Positions 40,908 to 42,970 of a stretch of 42,970 bases of DNA are shown here, one piece after another. Below the pieces are notes generated by a model. That model worked only from the letters and a program-made list of their open reading frames with translations. It did not search any database and was not told where the DNA came from. How positions within the stretch are numbered: the first letter of the stretch is position 1; each line of letters opens with the position of its first letter. This stretch comes from B8-G4 sp033720735 (lineage in GTDB: Bacteria; Bacteroidota; Bacteroidia; Chitinophagales; Saprospiraceae), in contig JAWWBX010000004.1 in NCBI GenBank assembly GCA_033720735.1, forward strand, positions 1 through 42,970. The letters are read 5' to 3'. The position numbers were made by a program, and so were the translations under genes.

Positions 40908-42970
40908 CTAGCGGTCAATCGTATTGGCGATCACATCGAGCGCCTGTCGCAATTCCTGGTAGCGGTCTATCGCATCCCGTCCGGGTGCCTGATCGGCCCG
41001 GGTCAGGATCCCGTAGAGATAACTGATCTGGTCGATGAGCATCGGTTGCTGGTACCGCCCGCGCGGGGTCACCAACTTGTCAAGCGATGCCTGAATTGAA
41101 GCTGCCGCCTCGTCGTCGGCCTGCTTCAACTGTTTCTTCAGGTCGGACTCCAATCGCCGGGCATCGGACAACAGGTCGGTCACCTGCAGGCTCAATGCTT
41201 CGAGGTCAGCCAGATCCCCGGCCGTGACCCCCTCTGCCCTCACGTCCGGATCCATCCGGATCAGCACTGACTGCTCGTGGGTCTCGTCACCAGCAGTGAG
41301 ACGGACGATGTACGTTCCGGGTGTTACCAACGGCCCGTTGCTGTACCTGCGACCGGAAGATGCATGCCAGGCGCCAGTATGCCGCATATCCCAGCGATAG
41401 CGATGCAAGCCCTGCCCATCCGCAAGAGCGGAGGCGACCGTGGGCGCCGGAATCCCGGTCGCCATATCGCGTTCGCCGGCATCTTCCGCCTCCTCAGCCA
41501 TGTCGTCAGTACTCACCAGTGTGCGCACGATGCGGCCCTGGCCATCGACGATGTCCAACCTGATCCCATCCTTCATAGGGCGGGGCAGATAGTAGTCGAT
41601 CTCTACTGCCGGACGCAGATAGCGCGGCCCGTCGCCGGTACTGCGTCCACCCCGGTAATGTGCTCGGGTCGTCTCCCGCGGCTGGTACAACACTACCTCG
41701 TCTCCTGCCGGAAGCCCCTGGTGCAGCAAGCTCACGTTGTCCATGATCCAGAACCCGCGGCCCATTGTTGACAACACCACATCCCGATTGACGACCTTGA
41801 TGTCCGTGACCGGCGTGACGGGCAGATTTTGCTGGAACGGATGCCAATTCTTGCCATCATCCAGCGATACGAACATACCGCGTTCGGTGCCGGCATACAG
41901 GAGTCCCTCGCGCTCGGGATCTTCCCTGACCACACGCGTGGGACAGTCGGCCGGCAGGCCATTAGTGCCGGGCGTCAACAAGGTCCAGCTCTGCCCGAAG
42001 TTGTCGGTCCGGTAGATGTAGGGTTTGCTGTCACCCAACTGGTAGCGCAATACGGCCACATATGCCTTGCCGGCGCGGTGTGGCGAGGGCTCGACACAAT
42101 CCACACGGCCGTTTGGGGGCAAGCCGCGTGGTGTCACACGCGCCCAGTTTGCGCCACCATCACGCGAGACATGGACAGGGCCATCGTTGGCTCCGACCCA
42201 GAGGACGCCCGCCTCTACAGGCGACTCGCGCATGGCATAAATGGTGCTGTAGAATTCCTCACCGGTAATGTCCCGGGTGATCGGGCTTCCCGAAATGACC
42301 TGCTTGTCAGGCTCAAATGCCGTCAGATCCGGGGAAATGATCTCCCAGGTGACACCGTCATCCGTGGTCTTGTGGACAAACTGTGAGCAGTGATATACGA
42401 CATCCGGGTCATGCGGAGAAACGTGGATCGGTGATACGCGCTGAAAACGGAATTTCAGATCCCGCGGGTTGTGGCCATACATGTTTGCGGCACCGACATC
42501 ATAGCGCTTCTCCTGCCCGGTGCGCTTGTTGTACACACTGAAACGCCCCTTGCAATTGGCATAGACGATGTCCGGATCGCCCGGTTTGGGCACGGCCGGG
42601 CCGGTCTCGCAGCCGCCCGTGTTCATGATCCAACCGAGGTGACCGGCTTGCATCCCATAGGGTGGTGCACTGGGCACAGCAATCGTTGTGTAATTGTCCT
42701 GTTGTCCAGCATACAACCAGTATGGATGCTGGTCATCCACTTCCACCTGGTACAGCTCGGCCGTTGGCTGATTGAACTGGGACGACCAGGTTTGTCCACC
42801 ATTGATGGAAACATTGGCCCCACCGTCATTGGCCTGGATCATCACCTGAGAATTGTTCGGATTGATCCAGATGTCATGGTTGTCGCCATGGGGGACAGGC
42901 CGGGAGCGCCAGGTCCGTCCGCCGTCTTCCGATTTCCAGAATCGGGTGCTGTTGACATAGATGATGTCCG
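40908..42970 (-). CDS. Sortilin/VPS10-like BNR-repeat protein, C-terminal part (cut by window edge)
   Basis: The frame is open from the TAG at 40908 to the right edge, so about 686 residues of a larger protein are visible and its start lies outside. It carries many Asp-box (BNR) blades: SEDGGRTW, NDGGANVSINGGQTW, TTDDGVTW, SRDGGANW, TDNFGQSW and SLDDGKNW, the repeats of sialidase/sortilin-type beta-propellers. HGDNHDIWINPNN and NDGGANVS are typical of the exported Bacteroidota family annotated WD40/YVTN/BNR-like. After the propeller come a beta domain (about 410-545) and a helical end (LSLQVTDLLSDARRLESDLKKQLKQ). Function is unknown; an extracellular or periplasmic binding role is likely. Convergent with the small lipoprotein gene. 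Confidence 0.87.
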   Translation of the reverse strand, partial: DIIYVNSTRFWKSEDGGRTWRSRPVPHGDNHDIWINPNNSQVMIQANDGGANVSINGGQTWSSQFNQPTAELYQVEVDDQHPYWLYAGQQDNYTTIAVPSAPPYGMQAGHLGWIMNTGGCETGPAVPKPGDPDIVYANCKGRFSVYNKRTGQEKRYDVGAANMYGHNPRDLKFRFQRVSPIHVSPHDPDVVYHCSQFVHKTTDDGVTWEIISPDLTAFEPDKQVISGSPITRDITGEEFYSTIYAMRESPVEAGVLWVGANDGPVHVSRDGGANWARVTPRGLPPNGRVDCVEPSPHRAGKAYVAVLRYQLGDSKPYIYRTDNFGQSWTLLTPGTNGLPADCPTRVVREDPEREGLLYAGTERGMFVSLDDGKNWHPFQQNLPVTPVTDIKVVNRDVVLSTMGRGFWIMDNVSLLHQGLPAGDEVVLYQPRETTRAHYRGGRSTGDGPRYLRPAVEIDYYLPRPMKDGIRLDIVDGQGRIVRTLVSTDDMAEEAEDAGERDMATGIPAPTVASALADGQGLHRYRWDMRHTGAWHASSGRRYSNGPLVTPGTYIVRLTAGDETHEQSVLIRMDPDVRAEGVTAGDLADLEALSLQVTDLLSDARRLESDLKKQLKQADDEAAASIQASLDKLVTPRGRYQQPMLIDQISYLYGILTRADQAPGRDAIDRYQELRQALDVIANTIDR

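Noticed and set aside
1..42970. Mobile element, prophage or defence island
   Set aside because: No transposase, integrase, toxin-antitoxin, restriction or phage structural gene is seen, and the genes are ordinary chromosomal ones with even composition.

Overview
The window reads as chromosomal DNA of a fairly GC-rich member of the Bacteroidota. The evidence is a pentaheme cytochrome ending in a type IX secretion (T9SS) sorting domain, a TonB-dependent receptor with an N-terminal carboxypeptidase-regulatory-like domain, a CarboxypepD_reg-like exported protein, ParE and Lon of the Bacteroidota type, and almost no Shine-Dalgarno sequences. Exact matches to the Bacteroidota -7 promoter element (TAnnTTTG) also lie just upstream of several starts. 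The style suggests the Saprospiria/Lewinella side of the phylum, but I cannot fix family or genus. I see no rRNA, tRNA, CRISPR array, transposase, integrase or phage gene.

Layout: 1-6.2 kb (minus strand) holds the start of metF, an exported CarboxypepD_reg-like protein, lon, parE and a small exported protein. 6.4-11.9 kb has cvpA (+), then a minus-strand housekeeping series: prs, rplY (L25/Ctc), a nitrilase-family amidase, an NlpC/P60 lipoprotein, adk and obg. 12.0-15.4 kb (+) has an NfeD-like protein with a flotillin, then a DUF1015 protein. 15.4-18.8 kb (-) is a tricorn-type S41 protease. 19.0-20.3 kb (+) encodes an unknown lipoprotein and a small outer-membrane barrel.

20.3-25.6 kb is a deoxynucleoside salvage/catabolism island: an animal-like DERA (deoC), a two-domain ALDH16-type aldehyde dehydrogenase, deoD (-) and a second, divergent nucleoside phosphorylase. 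Together they could take deoxynucleosides to deoxyribose-1-phosphate and, after an isomerisation step not encoded here (a phosphopentomutase is needed), to glyceraldehyde-3-phosphate plus acetaldehyde and then acetate.

25.7-29.6 kb holds a 58-residue two-helix membrane protein overlapping the pentaheme T9SS cytochrome gene, and a convergent serine hydrolase. 29.65-35.6 kb (+) is an apparent operon: an NRAMP-fold transporter lacking the canonical metal-site motifs, pxpA-pxpB-pxpC (ATP-dependent 5-oxoprolinase), and a CopA-type copper ATPase. 35.6-37.6 kb (-) is a translationally coupled pair, a barrel-like protein with a CCSGG motif and a DUF3179 lipoprotein, diverging from a TonB-type receptor at 37.9-40.3 kb. 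The receptor gene is followed by three tandem short palindromes and a strong hairpin terminator. The window ends with a small SnoaL/DUF4440-like lipoprotein and a sortilin-like BNR-repeat protein that runs off the right edge.

Most worth a second look are the NRAMP-like protein fused by context to 5-oxoprolinase, the DERA-ALDH16 pair that resembles two animal proteins, and the tandem palindromes behind the receptor. Five of six convergent gene pairs have 0-19 bp between stop codons, leaving no room for a conventional terminator.
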